Part shown: positions 46,915 to 55,891 of the stretch, piece after piece
Layout of the letters: each line of letters starts with the position of its first letter
Numbering within the stretch: the stretch's first letter is position 1
Assembly (NCBI GenBank): GCA_046327715.1
Contig: JAXLXY010000003.1
Span: 1-64,000, forward strand
Direction: 5' to 3'
Source of the DNA: JADJOM01 sp046327715
GTDB lineage: Bacteria; Gemmatimonadota; Gemmatimonadetes; Gemmatimonadales; GWC2-71-9
Length of the DNA stretch: 64,000 nucleotides
Notes under the pieces: generated by a model
Told to the model about the DNA's origin: nothing
What the model saw: only the letters and a program-made list of their open reading frames with translations
The model's database searches: none
Translations under genes and position numbers: made by a program

Positions 46915-47071
46915 AGCATGGAAGCTGAACAATTGCTGTGATTTGGGCGACATTGCAGGTTGAGAAATTACTTGAACAATCTGGAGGTTCTTTTCATGCT
47001 GTCCTGGCCATGCTCCCCCCACCCCGAGGCGCGGCTCGCCGAGCCGGGGTGCGAATCGCCCGGAGAATGCC

Positions 47072-48766
47072 ATGTCGCCTGAGTCGAGAGATCGCCCTGG
47101 GAGTCCGGGGCTTCCGCGACGGGAGTTTCTGTGGATAATCAGCGCCGCGACGATGCCTGCCGTTCCGGCCGGGAAAAGTGGCATTGCCGCTTTCGGTAAC
47201 TTTTCAACATCTGGGCGATCGACCCCGGGGGCTGAGATAGTCGAGCTCGATCTGGCGGCCATGGGGGACGGGTTGGCGACGGGTCGCTGGTCATCGGCCG
47301 AGCTGGTCCGCGCCTCCCTGGAACGGATCCAGGGGATGGATCGTCAGGGTCCGTCGCTGCACCACATCCTGGACACCAACCCCGAGGCCCTGGACCAGGC
47401 AGCAGCCCTGGACCAGGAACGTGCCCGAGGGCAGGTCCGCGGCCCGCTGCATGGGATCCCGGTCGTCCTCAAGGACAACGTCGACACCGCCGACCGGATG
47501 ACCACCACGGCCGGCTCGCTGGCGCTCGAGGGGTCGATCGCACCCCGGGATGCCTTTCTGGCGGGGCGCCTGCGGGAACTCGGCGTCGTGCTGCTGGCCA
47601 AGGCCAGCATGAGCGAGTGGGCAAACTTCCGGTCGCCCCGGTCATCCAGCGGCTGGTGCAGCCGTGGCGGGCAGGGTCGAAACCCCTATGTCCTGGACCG
47701 GACCCCCTGCGGGTCCAGCTCGGGGACCGGAGGCGCGGTCGCGGCGAGTTACGCCGCCGCGGGGATCGGCACCGAGACCGATGGCTCGATCACCTGTCCG
47801 GCCGCCACCATGGGTCTGGTGGGCCTCAAGCCAACGGTCGGGCTGGTCAGCCGGAGCGGAATCATCCCGATCTCGGTCAGCCAGGATACCGCCGGCCCCA
47901 TCTGCCGGACGGTCACGGACGTGGCCCTGCTCCTCGGCGGGATCGTCGGGACGGACCCGCGGGACCCGGTAACGCGTGCCGCCGCCCCCCACCTCCACGC
48001 GGACTACACGAGGTTCCTGGACCCCGGCGCCCTGCGAGGGAAGCGCCTCGGGGTCACCCGGAAGGCTTTCACGGGGTACCACCCGGGGACCGATGCCCGG
48101 TTCGAGGAGGCGCTGGTTGTCCTTCGCGCGCTGGGGGCCACCCTGGTGGATCCCGCCGACCTGCCCCACGCGGACGATCGGGGAGCCGATGAGTTCCAGG
48201 TGCTCCTCTACGAATTCAAGGCCGGGCTGAACGCGTACCTGGCCGGGCTCGGTCCGGCGGCGCCGGTCCGCTCCCTGGAGGAGGTCATCGCCTTCAACGA
48301 CCGGAACCGGGAGCGGGTGATGCCGCATTTTGGCCAGGAGACGCTGATTGAGGCGGCGGCGAAGGGGCCGCTGACTACCCCCGCGTACCGGCGGGCCCTG
48401 GCCAATTCCCGGAGGCTCTGGCGGTCGGAGGGGATCGACCAGGTGGTGCTGGCGCACCGGCTCGACGCGCTGGTGGCCCCGACCGGCAACCCGGCCTGGC
48501 CGATCGACCTGGTGAACGGCGATCACTTCACCGGCTCGGTGACCACCCCGGCGGCCGTCGCCGGGTACCCGCACATCACCGTGCCGATGGGCTACGTTGA
48601 TGAGCTTCCGGTCGGGCTCTCGTTCTTCGGCCGGGCCTGGTCCGAGCCGGCGCTGCTGGGCATGGCCTTCGCCTACGAGCAGGCCACGCGGCACCGGCGG
48701 CCTCCCCGGTACCTCCTCACCCTGCCGCTGGAGTCTGGCGGCGTCCCGACCCCCGGGGACCACTAG
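47072..48766 (+). CDS. Amidase-signature hydrolase with Tat-like signal
   Basis: An amidase-signature enzyme of 564 residues hydrolysing an amide. The catalytic triad is in place: Lys134 (VVLKDN), the cis-Ser around 215-217 (GSSSGTGGAV) and the nucleophile Ser239 (TETDGSIT). The N-terminus has PRREFLWIISAATMPAVP, which resembles a twin-arginine signal, so export folded to the periplasm is likely. The start is ATG 47072 with GGAG upstream. The substrate cannot be predicted; it is not GatA, which is cytoplasmic. It is followed directly by the BamA-like gene with no gap. Confidence 0.88.
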   Translation: MSPESRDRPGSPGLPRREFLWIISAATMPAVPAGKSGIAAFGNFSTSGRSTPGAEIVELDLAAMGDGLATGRWSSAELVRASLERIQGMDRQGPSLHHILDTNPEALDQAAALDQERARGQVRGPLHGIPVVLKDNVDTADRMTTTAGSLALEGSIAPRDAFLAGRLRELGVVLLAKASMSEWANFRSPRSSSGWCSRGGQGRNPYVLDRTPCGSSSGTGGAVAASYAAAGIGTETDGSITCPAATMGLVGLKPTVGLVSRSGIIPISVSQDTAGPICRTVTDVALLLGGIVGTDPRDPVTRAAAPHLHADYTRFLDPGALRGKRLGVTRKAFTGYHPGTDARFEEALVVLRALGATLVDPADLPHADDRGADEFQVLLYEFKAGLNAYLAGLGPAAPVRSLEEVIAFNDRNRERVMPHFGQETLIEAAAKGPLTTPAYRRALANSRRLWRSEGIDQVVLAHRLDALVAPTGNPAWPIDLVNGDHFTGSVTTPAAVAGYPHITVPMGYVDELPVGLSFFGRAWSEPALLGMAFAYEQATRHRRPPRYLLTLPLESGGVPTPGDH

Positions 48767-49885
48767 ATGCGCAATCGGATCACCCTGGCGCTCCTCCTCG
48801 TCCTGGCACCACGCGCGGCGGCCCAGGACGCGCCGGCGGCCGCAGATTCTGCTGCCGCGACGCCCTACCGTGGCCGACTGATCGGCCTCCCCTACGTGAG
48901 CTACACGCCGCAGACCAAGCTGCAGATCGGGGTGGCCGGGGGCTACCAGTTCAAGTGGCCCGGCCAGGCACTGGATGTCGCCACGCGGCCCTCCTACCTC
49001 GCGGCGAACTTCGCGTACACCACCAAGAAGCAGTGGCTGACCTTCCTCGGCACCAGCTTGTTCACGCCCCGCAGCGACTGGTGGGTGACGGCCTCGATCG
49101 ACGCCGGGTTCTTCCCGCTCTTCTACTACGGCGTCGGGCCCCGCACCGAGGAGGCCGATTCCAACCTGATGGAGCACCGCTTCCTGCGGATCGAGGGCCG
49201 GGTGCTTCGGCGCCTGCGGGGTCAGCTCTACGTGGGCCCGTCCCTCCGCCGTCACACGGCGAGTCACGTTGACTGGCAGTTCCCGGCGGCCATTCCCGCC
49301 GGACTACCGGGGGGCAAGGGTGGCGTCACCGCCGGCGCTGGCGCCTCGGTGCTGGTGGATGGGCGGAACTCCCAGACGACCCCAACCCACGGCTACTACC
49401 TCCAGGCAGACCTGCTCTGGCACGACCATTTCCTGGGCGGGGACTACCGCTACGGACGCGTCGTGCTCGATGCCCGCACCTACCTGCCGGTGCGGTCCGG
49501 CCGGGACGTGATCGCGCTCTCGGCCTACGCCGAGTTCAATGGGAAGGAGGCGCCGATCCAGTCCATGGCGCTCCTGTCGAACAGCAATACGCAGGAGCTG
49601 ATGCGGGGGGTGTACCTCGGCCGCTTCCGGGACCGGCATGAACTGGTGACCCAGGCCGACTACCGCGGTCACCTGAAGGGGCGACTTGGGTACGTGGTCT
49701 TCGGCGCGGCGGGCAATGTCTTCGGGAGTCCGGGGAGCGACCTGCTGGACGAGGTCAAGTTCACGTACGGCGCCGGCCTGCGGTTCAACGTGAACCCGGC
49801 CGATCCCCTGAACCTGCGGGTGGACTACACCCTTACCTCGTTCGGCGGCGGCGGGATTTCCATCGGGGCCACGGAGGCCTTCTAG
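48767..49885 (+). CDS. BamA/TamA-type outer-membrane beta-barrel protein
   Basis: The 372-residue protein has a signal peptide (1-20, ending RAAAQ) and a C-terminal barrel like the Omp85/D15 surface antigens. The last strands are the typical GAGLRFNVNPADPLNLRVDY and end in TEAF with a C-terminal Phe, the outer-membrane barrel signal. The lid-loop region RGVYLGRFRDRHELVTQADYR fits the Omp85 VRGF-type motif. No POTRA domain is visible; full BamA has about 800 residues, so this is a small barrel-only member. It starts immediately after the amidase stop. Confidence 0.85.
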   Translation: MRNRITLALLLVLAPRAAAQDAPAAADSAAATPYRGRLIGLPYVSYTPQTKLQIGVAGGYQFKWPGQALDVATRPSYLAANFAYTTKKQWLTFLGTSLFTPRSDWWVTASIDAGFFPLFYYGVGPRTEEADSNLMEHRFLRIEGRVLRRLRGQLYVGPSLRRHTASHVDWQFPAAIPAGLPGGKGGVTAGAGASVLVDGRNSQTTPTHGYYLQADLLWHDHFLGGDYRYGRVVLDARTYLPVRSGRDVIALSAYAEFNGKEAPIQSMALLSNSNTQELMRGVYLGRFRDRHELVTQADYRGHLKGRLGYVVFGAAGNVFGSPGSDLLDEVKFTYGAGLRFNVNPADPLNLRVDYTLTSFGGGGISIGATEAF

Positions 49886-49956
49886 CGGGCTTCCCTCCGA
49901 CGGTCCCGGGGGCGAGTATTGCCCCAGCGGTGTCGTCACCCCGGTGGGAGGTCCCG

Positions 49957-51198
49957 ATGAAGCCGTTGCGATTGGCTGCTGTCCTCTGCTGCTCCGTGGC
50001 GTGCGCCGATGCCACCTCCAGCCCGCGACCGGAAGCGGGTGTCTCTCCGGCGGCCCAGTGGAGCGGAGGGACCGTTCAGGTGCACTCCGCCGCATTCAGC
50101 GGCCAGGCGCTCCTGAGCCTGTATGCGGCCGGCGCGCCGGTGGCCGTGACCCGTTTCGACGATACGACGCTGTCGGTCCGTTTGCCGGTCGTGCCCACGG
50201 GCGATCTCGTGATCTCCCGGCACCAGTCGGGGCGGGACACGGTGGTGGTGGTCCATGTCGCCGGGCTCGCCAGCTACCGGGAGGTGCCCGGCGACCTGGG
50301 CTATGAGCCGCTGGTGCCCGAGGGGCCTCCCGGTGTCCGCTTCGTAGGGCAGGATGGCCAGGCCGGCTTGACGATCCTCGATCCCGCCACCGACCAGGTG
50401 ACCACCATTCCGGGCCTGCTCCCGGTCCAGCTGAGCTTCGGCCTCGCGCCGACCTACCAGGAAAACCGGTATGTCCTGCAGGACTCCACCGGCCTGCTCA
50501 GCATCTGGCAGCTCTTCCCGGCAGCGCAGTTCATCGACACCGCCGTGATCCGGTCGCCCGGGCCACGGCACGTCACCCAGCTCAACGACAGCACCTGGCT
50601 GAGCCTGTACAGCAACGCCTTGCTGACCACGCTGCCGTCCGGGTCGCACTTCTCGGGGCCCGGGCTGGTGAGCGACCCGCTCCGTGTGGTCTTCTCTCCG
50701 GATGGGAGCCGGGTGGCGCTGGTCATGGCCAGTGCGCCCGGCTCCCGCGCCCCCGTGCTCGACGGCGCCACCGGCGATACCGCCTTCACCTTCCACGCGC
50801 ACGAGCCGACGGGCGCCGCCTTCTCCCGTGCCACGGGCCGCCTCTATGTAACGGCCGGCTTCAGCTTCGCCGACGACACCCTCCTTGCCCTGCGGGGCAG
50901 CGATGGTGCCGTACTCGCCCAGGCGGCTGTCCCCACCGGGTACAACGGCTACGGGCTCGCCGTCGACCCGAGGCTGGACCGGGTCTACCAGGTGGCCGAG
51001 TCGAGCGGCACCCGGGCCCTGTTCGTCTACGACGGGGCCACGCTGGCACTGCTCGGTCAGGCCACAGCGAGTAGCGTCGCCACGGGACTGGACTATTCGT
51101 GGAGCGCCGGGATCGGGGTGGACACCCTCACCCATCGAATTCACGTGGCGTTTCCGGGATCCCCGATTCCTGTGATCAGCTACGACCGGCTGCCGTAG
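49957..51198 (+). CDS. Putative lipoprotein with propeller-like repeats
   Basis: The 413-residue protein has a lipoprotein-like signal (MKPLRLAAVLCCSVAC), though the lipobox is SVAC. The first part (about 30-110) is Ig/IPT-like. From about 120 onwards repeated blade-like units appear, such as VRFVGQDGQAGLTILDPATDQ, VVFSPDGSRVALVMAS and AAFSRATGRLYVTAG, typical of YVTN/WD-like propellers. Function unknown; probably a secreted binding protein. The start ATG 49957 has GGGAGG 7 nt upstream. It may be co-transcribed with the barrel gene 71 bp before. Confidence 0.75.
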   Translation: MKPLRLAAVLCCSVACADATSSPRPEAGVSPAAQWSGGTVQVHSAAFSGQALLSLYAAGAPVAVTRFDDTTLSVRLPVVPTGDLVISRHQSGRDTVVVVHVAGLASYREVPGDLGYEPLVPEGPPGVRFVGQDGQAGLTILDPATDQVTTIPGLLPVQLSFGLAPTYQENRYVLQDSTGLLSIWQLFPAAQFIDTAVIRSPGPRHVTQLNDSTWLSLYSNALLTTLPSGSHFSGPGLVSDPLRVVFSPDGSRVALVMASAPGSRAPVLDGATGDTAFTFHAHEPTGAAFSRATGRLYVTAGFSFADDTLLALRGSDGAVLAQAAVPTGYNGYGLAVDPRLDRVYQVAESSGTRALFVYDGATLALLGQATASSVATGLDYSWSAGIGVDTLTHRIHVAFPGSPIPVISYDRLP

Positions 51199-51230
51199 GG
51201 CGCCACTGGCACGTGGTGCGGCACCATGGG

Positions 51231-51257
51231 TAGATTGGGGCATTCGAGGTAAGTTGA
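51231..51257 (+). promoter_or_regulatory. -10-like elements before mqnE
   Basis: TAGATT (51231-51236) and TAAGTT (51250-51255) both fit the TAnnTT pattern 21-45 nt before the ATG. A weak -35 (CTGGCA, 51206-51211) is 19 bp before the first. I cannot choose between them. Confidence 0.3.
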
Positions 51258-51276
51258 TCGTGCCCAAGGACATACG

Positions 51277-52440
51277 ATGCCGTCTACCCTAGACCCGTCC
51301 CGGCTCGCGGATCCGGCGCTGCGACCCATCGCCGACAAGGTGCTCGAGGCCCGCCGCCTCGACGCGGCCGACGCGCAGATCCTCTACGCCACGACCGACC
51401 TGCTCGGCCTCGGGCGGATCGCGGACCACGCCAATCAGCGGCGCAACGGGGACCGGGTCTACTTCTCCGCCAATCAGCACCTCAACCCCACCAACGTCTG
51501 CATCCTGCGGAACACCTGCGTGTTCTGCTCGTTCGCGCGCATGCCCAAGGAGGACGGCGCGTACACCCGGACCCTCGAGGAGGTGTACGCGGAGGCGGAA
51601 CAGGCGCGTGGCACCCCGACCAGCGAGTTCCACATCGTGGGCGGGCTGCATCCCAAGCTCCGCCTGTCGTACTACACGGACATGCTGCGCGGCCTCAAGG
51701 AGCGCTTCCCGCATATCCACATCAAGGCGCTGACGGCGGTCGAGATTGCGCACCTGGCCCGGATCGAGAAGGCCAGCGTCCGCGACGTGCTGCTGGCGCT
51801 CAAGGCGGCGGGGCTCACAAGCCTGCCGGGGGGCGGCGCGGAGGTCTTCTCGACCGCGGTCCGGGCGACGATCGCGGAGCGGAAGCTGACGGGCGCGGAG
51901 TGGATCGCGGTGCACCGGGAGGCGCACCAGCTCGGCATCCCCACCAACTGCACCATGCTCTACGGCCACGTGGAGACGGCGGACGACCGGATCGAGCACC
52001 TGGCCATGCTGCGGTCGCTGCAGGACGAGACCGGCGGCTTCCTCACCTACATCCCGCTGGCCTACCACCCCGACCACAACGAACTGGGTGAGGAACTCGG
52101 TCGCGTGGGGAGCGCCACCACCGCGTACGAGGACCTCAAGAACATCGCGATCGGGCGCCTGTTCCTCGACAGCATCCCCCACGTGAAGACCCACTGGCCC
52201 ATGGTGACGCCGTTCCTGTCGCAGATCGCGCTCAGCTTTGGCTGTGACGACGTCGAGGGGACCGTGGTGTACGAGCGGGTCTACCACGAGGCCGGCGCCC
52301 AGACCCAGATGCACATGCAGTACGGGGACCTGGTGGCGCTGATCCGCGGGGCGGGGAAGCGCCCGGTGGAGCGGAACAGCCTCTACCAGCCGGTGCGGGA
52401 GCAGTTCGACGAGGCCGACGCGGAGCTGGTGCCGGCATGA
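51277..52440 (+). CDS. mqnE: Aminodeoxyfutalosine synthase (radical SAM)
   Basis: MqnE joins the product of MqnA (3-enolpyruvylbenzoate) to S-adenosylmethionine in the futalosine route to menaquinone. The 387-residue protein has the radical SAM cysteines Cys75, Cys81 and Cys84, but spaced Cys-x5-Cys-x2-Cys (NVCILRNTCVFCSF) rather than the usual x3-x2. It also has EFHIVGGLHPKLRLSYY and SLPGGGAEVFS as in the MqnE/MqnC group. Adjacent mqnA and mqnC support the assignment. It overlaps mqnA in ATGA. Confidence 0.9.
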   Translation: MPSTLDPSRLADPALRPIADKVLEARRLDAADAQILYATTDLLGLGRIADHANQRRNGDRVYFSANQHLNPTNVCILRNTCVFCSFARMPKEDGAYTRTLEEVYAEAEQARGTPTSEFHIVGGLHPKLRLSYYTDMLRGLKERFPHIHIKALTAVEIAHLARIEKASVRDVLLALKAAGLTSLPGGGAEVFSTAVRATIAERKLTGAEWIAVHREAHQLGIPTNCTMLYGHVETADDRIEHLAMLRSLQDETGGFLTYIPLAYHPDHNELGEELGRVGSATTAYEDLKNIAIGRLFLDSIPHVKTHWPMVTPFLSQIALSFGCDDVEGTVVYERVYHEAGAQTQMHMQYGDLVALIRGAGKRPVERNSLYQPVREQFDEADAELVPA

Positions 52441-53258
52441 GGCTCGGGCGCATCCCGTACATCAATTGCTATCCGGTCTATGGGGCCATGGACCGCGGGC
52501 TGGTGGTGCCCGGGGCCGAGCTGGTGAGCGGGACCGCCTCCGACCTGAACGACCTGCTCGCCGCCGGCGAGCTCGACCTGAGCGTGATCAGTGCGGTGGA
52601 GTACGCCCGCGATGCTGCGGCGTACCACCTGCTCCCCGGCCTGGCCATCAGCTGTGACGGGCCGGTGCACAGCGTGAAGCTCTTCAGCAAGCGGCCGGTG
52701 GACCAGCTCGAGGGCGAGACGGTGCTCCGCACCTCGTCCTCGCGCACCTCGGTGCTCCTGCTCGAGCTGCTCTGCCGCCACCGCTGGCGGGTGCAGCCGC
52801 GCTTTGCCACCGTGCGGGCGGAGCCGACGGACCTCGACGCCCTGGCCCAGTTCCCGCACGAGGCGGTGCTGGTGATCGGGGACGCCGCGCTGCTGCTGGC
52901 GGCGCGGGAGACCTACCCGGTGCAGGTCGACCTCGGTGCCGCGTGGCACGCGTGGACCGGGCTGCCCTTCGTCTTCGCGGTGTGGGCGGCGCGGCGCACC
53001 GCCGACCAGGCATCGGTCCGGCGGATCCACCAGCAGCTCCTGGCCTCGCGGGCCTGGGGCCTGGAGCACCTGGACCAGCTCGCCGACCAGGCCTGGGCCA
53101 CCACGGGGATTCCCCGCGACACCTGCCGGGCGTACTTCGACGACCTCGACTACGGCTTCTCCTACCGGCACCTCGCCGGGCTGACGGACTTCTTCCGGCG
53201 GCTGGCGGCGGACGGGCTGGTGCCCGACGGCAGCCTCAGCTTCATCACCGCGGCGTAG
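52437..53258 (+). CDS. mqnA: Chorismate dehydratase
   Basis: MqnA converts chorismate to 3-[(1-carboxyvinyl)oxy]benzoate, the first step of the futalosine pathway. The 273-residue periplasmic-binding-protein-like fold begins LGRIPYINCYPVYGAM, the family start, with DLSVISAVEYARD and the SSRTSVLLLELL region. It lies between mqnE and mqnC. mqnB and mqnD are not in the window. Confidence 0.93.
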   Translation: MRLGRIPYINCYPVYGAMDRGLVVPGAELVSGTASDLNDLLAAGELDLSVISAVEYARDAAAYHLLPGLAISCDGPVHSVKLFSKRPVDQLEGETVLRTSSSRTSVLLLELLCRHRWRVQPRFATVRAEPTDLDALAQFPHEAVLVIGDAALLLAARETYPVQVDLGAAWHAWTGLPFVFAVWAARRTADQASVRRIHQQLLASRAWGLEHLDQLADQAWATTGIPRDTCRAYFDDLDYGFSYRHLAGLTDFFRRLAADGLVPDGSLSFITAA

Positions 53259-53298
53259 GGCGCGAGCCCGCGCCGAGACCCGGAACCGGGGCAACTGC

Positions 53299-54363
53299 AT
53301 GGACACGATCGATCGCACTTCCGGTGAGTTCCGCGAGGCCCTGGAGCTCTACGAGCGCGCCAGCCTGCTGGAGCTGGGCGACCTCGCCGACCGGGCGCGC
53401 TGGCGGCACCACCCCGACCCGGTGGTGACCTACATCATCGACCGCAACATCAACTACACCAACGTCTGCGTCGCCGACTGCGGCTTCTGCGCCTTCTACC
53501 GGCGGCCGAAGCACGGCGAGGGCTACGTGCTCTCGTTCGAGCAGATCGGGCAGAAGATCGACGAGTGCAAGGACCTCGGCGGGGTGCAGATCCTCATCCA
53601 GGGTGGGCACAACCCGTACATCCCCTTCGCCTGGTACCTGGACCTGCTGCGATACATCAAGCAGCACCACCCGATCCACATCCACGGCTTCTCGCCCTCC
53701 GAGGTGGTCTTCTTCGCCGAGCGCTTCCGGATGCCGGTGGGCGAGGTGATCCGGGAACTCCGCGCGGCGGGGCTCGACAGCATCCCCGGGGGCGGGGGCG
53801 AGATCCTGGTCGACGCGGTGCGGCAGCGGGTGGCGCCCAAGAAGGCCCAGACCGACGAGTGGCTCGGGGTGCAGGAGGAGGCGCATCGCCAGGGGCTGCG
53901 CACCTCGGTCAGCATGATGTACGGGATGGGGGAGTCCAACGCCGACCGGATCGAGCACCTCTTCCGGGTGCGCGAGGTGCAGCGGCGTACCAGCGGGTTC
54001 ACCGCCTTCATCTGCTGGCCGCTCCAGCCGGAGGGCACGCCGGAGCTCTCGGACGTCAAGAAGACGGATGCGGTGACCTACCTGCGTACGCTGGCGATCG
54101 CGCGCATCGTGCTCGACAACGTGCCGAGCCTGCAGTCCTCCTGGGTCACGATGGGGCACAAGGTGGGGCAGGTGGCGCTGCGCTTCGGGGCCAACGACTA
54201 CGGCAGCCTGATGATGGAAGAGAACGTGGTCTCGGCGGCGGGGACCACGCACCGCAGCACCATCGCCGAGATGGAGCGGGTCATCCGGGACGCCGGCTTC
54301 GAGCCGCGACGCCGGCGGCAGGATTACTCGATGGTGGACGCCCCGGCCGCGGCCGTCGCCTGA
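53299..54363 (+). CDS. mqnC: Cyclic dehypoxanthine futalosine synthase (radical SAM)
   Basis: MqnC cyclises dehypoxanthine futalosine, a later radical SAM step of menaquinone synthesis. The 354-residue protein has the standard Cys57-x3-Cys61-x2-Cys64 (NVCVADCGFCAF) and GGVQILIQGGHNPYIPF and SIPGGGGEILVD. The normal spacing here contrasts with mqnE in the same operon. It overlaps ispF by one base. Confidence 0.94.
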   Translation: MDTIDRTSGEFREALELYERASLLELGDLADRARWRHHPDPVVTYIIDRNINYTNVCVADCGFCAFYRRPKHGEGYVLSFEQIGQKIDECKDLGGVQILIQGGHNPYIPFAWYLDLLRYIKQHHPIHIHGFSPSEVVFFAERFRMPVGEVIRELRAAGLDSIPGGGGEILVDAVRQRVAPKKAQTDEWLGVQEEAHRQGLRTSVSMMYGMGESNADRIEHLFRVREVQRRTSGFTAFICWPLQPEGTPELSDVKKTDAVTYLRTLAIARIVLDNVPSLQSSWVTMGHKVGQVALRFGANDYGSLMMEENVVSAAGTTHRSTIAEMERVIRDAGFEPRRRRQDYSMVDAPAAAVA

Positions 54364-54839
54364 TGGTGCGCACGGGGATCGGGTACGACTCCCACCGGCT
54401 CGAGGCCGGCCGGCCGCTCATCCTCGGCGGCCAGCGGATCCCGTTCGAGAAGGGGCTCGCCGGCCACTCCGACGCCGACGCCGTGGCCCACGCGCTGACC
54501 GACGCGATCCTGGGCGCGGCCGCCGCGGGCGACATCGGCAAGCTCTTCCCCGACACCGATCCCGAGTGGAAGGGGGCCGACTCGCTGCAGCTGCTGCGGC
54601 AGGCCTGCGAGCTGGTGCGGTACCGCGGCTTCGAGCCGCGACAGGCCGACATCACGGTCATTGCCGAGCGCCCCAAGCTCGGGACCTACTTCCCCGCGAT
54701 GGCGGAGGCGCTCTCCCGTGCCACCGGCATCCCGGTGGCGGCCCTGGGGCTCAAGGCCAAGACCAACGAGGGCATGGGCTTCATCGGCCGGGGGGAGGGC
54801 ATCGCCGTGATCGCCGTGGCCACGCTGGAGACCAGCTGA
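54363..54839 (+). CDS. ispF: 2-C-methyl-D-erythritol 2,4-cyclodiphosphate synthase
   Basis: IspF makes the cyclodiphosphate of the MEP pathway to isoprenoids, which also supply the menaquinone side chain. The 158-residue protein has the metal ligands Asp9 and His11 (GIGYDSHRLE) and His35 (GHSDADAVAHALTDA), plus LKAKTNEGMGFIGRGEG. It follows mqnC with a one-base overlap, grouping head-group and side-chain supply. Confidence 0.95.
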   Translation: MVRTGIGYDSHRLEAGRPLILGGQRIPFEKGLAGHSDADAVAHALTDAILGAAAAGDIGKLFPDTDPEWKGADSLQLLRQACELVRYRGFEPRQADITVIAERPKLGTYFPAMAEALSRATGIPVAALGLKAKTNEGMGFIGRGEGIAVIAVATLETS

Positions 54840-55891
54840 TGGAGCATCTCGTGGCGTGGCTCATCGAGCTCCCGCCGCTCACCATCTATCTCGCACTTGG
54901 CCTCTCCACCCTCATCGAGAACATCTTCCCGCCCATGCCGTCCGATGTCGTCACGGCGCTGGGCGGCTTCCTGACGCAGCATACCTCCGTCTCGCCGCTG
55001 TGGGTCTGGGCGGTGGCCTGGTCGGCCAACATGGGTGGCGCCGTCGGGATGTACCTGCTGGCGCGCCGGCACGGCCGGCGGTTCCTGGTGAGCAAGCTCG
55101 GCCGCCGGCTGTTGCCCGCCGAGGCGATCCTCAGCATGGAGCGGGAGTACTTGCGCTTCGGGCTGGTCGGCATCTTCCTCGCCCGCCTGCTGCCGGGCTT
55201 CCGGACCTTCCTGGCCCCCTTCGTCGGCATCGTGAACCTGCCGCCCCTGCGGGCGCTGATCCCGATGGCGCTCTCCTCGGCGCTGTGGTATGCCGGCCTG
55301 GTATGGGCTGGGATGCGCGTGGGCGAGGAATGGGCGGCCATCAACGAGTTCATCGGGCACCTGAATCGCACCCTCGCCGTGCTGGCAGTGGTGGTGGCCG
55401 GCCTGGTGGGCTGGTGGCTGTGGCGCCGCTCGCGCGCTGCGGGCCCGCGGCGCCGCCGCCTCCTCCGCCTGATCCGCTACGCGATGGGCGAGCAGTCGCC
55501 GGAGGCGGCCCCGCTCCCGGACGGGGACCTCGCGACCCGTGGCGCCGCGGCGCTGCTGCATGAGCTCACCCATGCCGACCCGGGCCTCTCCCTCGAGGAG
55601 CGGGAGGCGCTGGCCGAGCGGCTCCGGCGCACCTGGGCGGCGGGCAGCGCCGAACCCCGGCCCTCCACCGCCAGCGGCGCGCCGATCACGGACACCGCCG
55701 AGCTGGCGTCCATCGTCACCGAGACCTATGACCGCACCCGGCGCATCGCGCTGGCCGAGCGGCTGTACCGGATCGCCATGGGCGACGGCACGCTGAGCCT
55801 GCACGAGGAGCGCGTGATGCGGCGGGCCGGCGACCTGCTCGGGCTCGGCGCGGACGACCTCGCCGAGGCCCGCCGACTGGCCCGCTCGTGA
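54839..55891 (+). CDS. DedA-family membrane protein fused to a TerB-like domain
   Basis: The 350-residue protein has an N-terminal DedA/SNARE-associated membrane part (1-200): four to five helices with PPMPSDVVTALGGFL and the ARLLPGFRTFLAPFVGI motif. DedA proteins are needed for membrane homeostasis and lipid flipping. After a basic linker (residues 198-215) a soluble helical domain follows (about 260-350) with LAERLYRIAMGDGTLSLHEERVMRRAGDLLGL, the TerB/DjlA-like tellurite-resistance pattern. The start is ATG 54839, one base inside the ispF stop. It overlaps xerD in GTGA. Confidence 0.82.
   Translation: MEHLVAWLIELPPLTIYLALGLSTLIENIFPPMPSDVVTALGGFLTQHTSVSPLWVWAVAWSANMGGAVGMYLLARRHGRRFLVSKLGRRLLPAEAILSMEREYLRFGLVGIFLARLLPGFRTFLAPFVGIVNLPPLRALIPMALSSALWYAGLVWAGMRVGEEWAAINEFIGHLNRTLAVLAVVVAGLVGWWLWRRSRAAGPRRRRLLRLIRYAMGEQSPEAAPLPDGDLATRGAAALLHELTHADPGLSLEEREALAERLRRTWAAGSAEPRPSTASGAPITDTAELASIVTETYDRTRRIALAERLYRIAMGDGTLSLHEERVMRRAGDLLGLGADDLAEARRLARS

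Larger units (their letters stand above)
46792..47071. other. A+T-rich divergent intergenic region
   Basis: The 280-bp spacer holds the promoters of paralogue B (minus) and the amidase (plus). By hand count 46861-46980 is about 57% A+T, against roughly 30% in flanking genes. I see no further coding sequence, repeat or att-like direct repeat in it. Confidence 0.5.
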
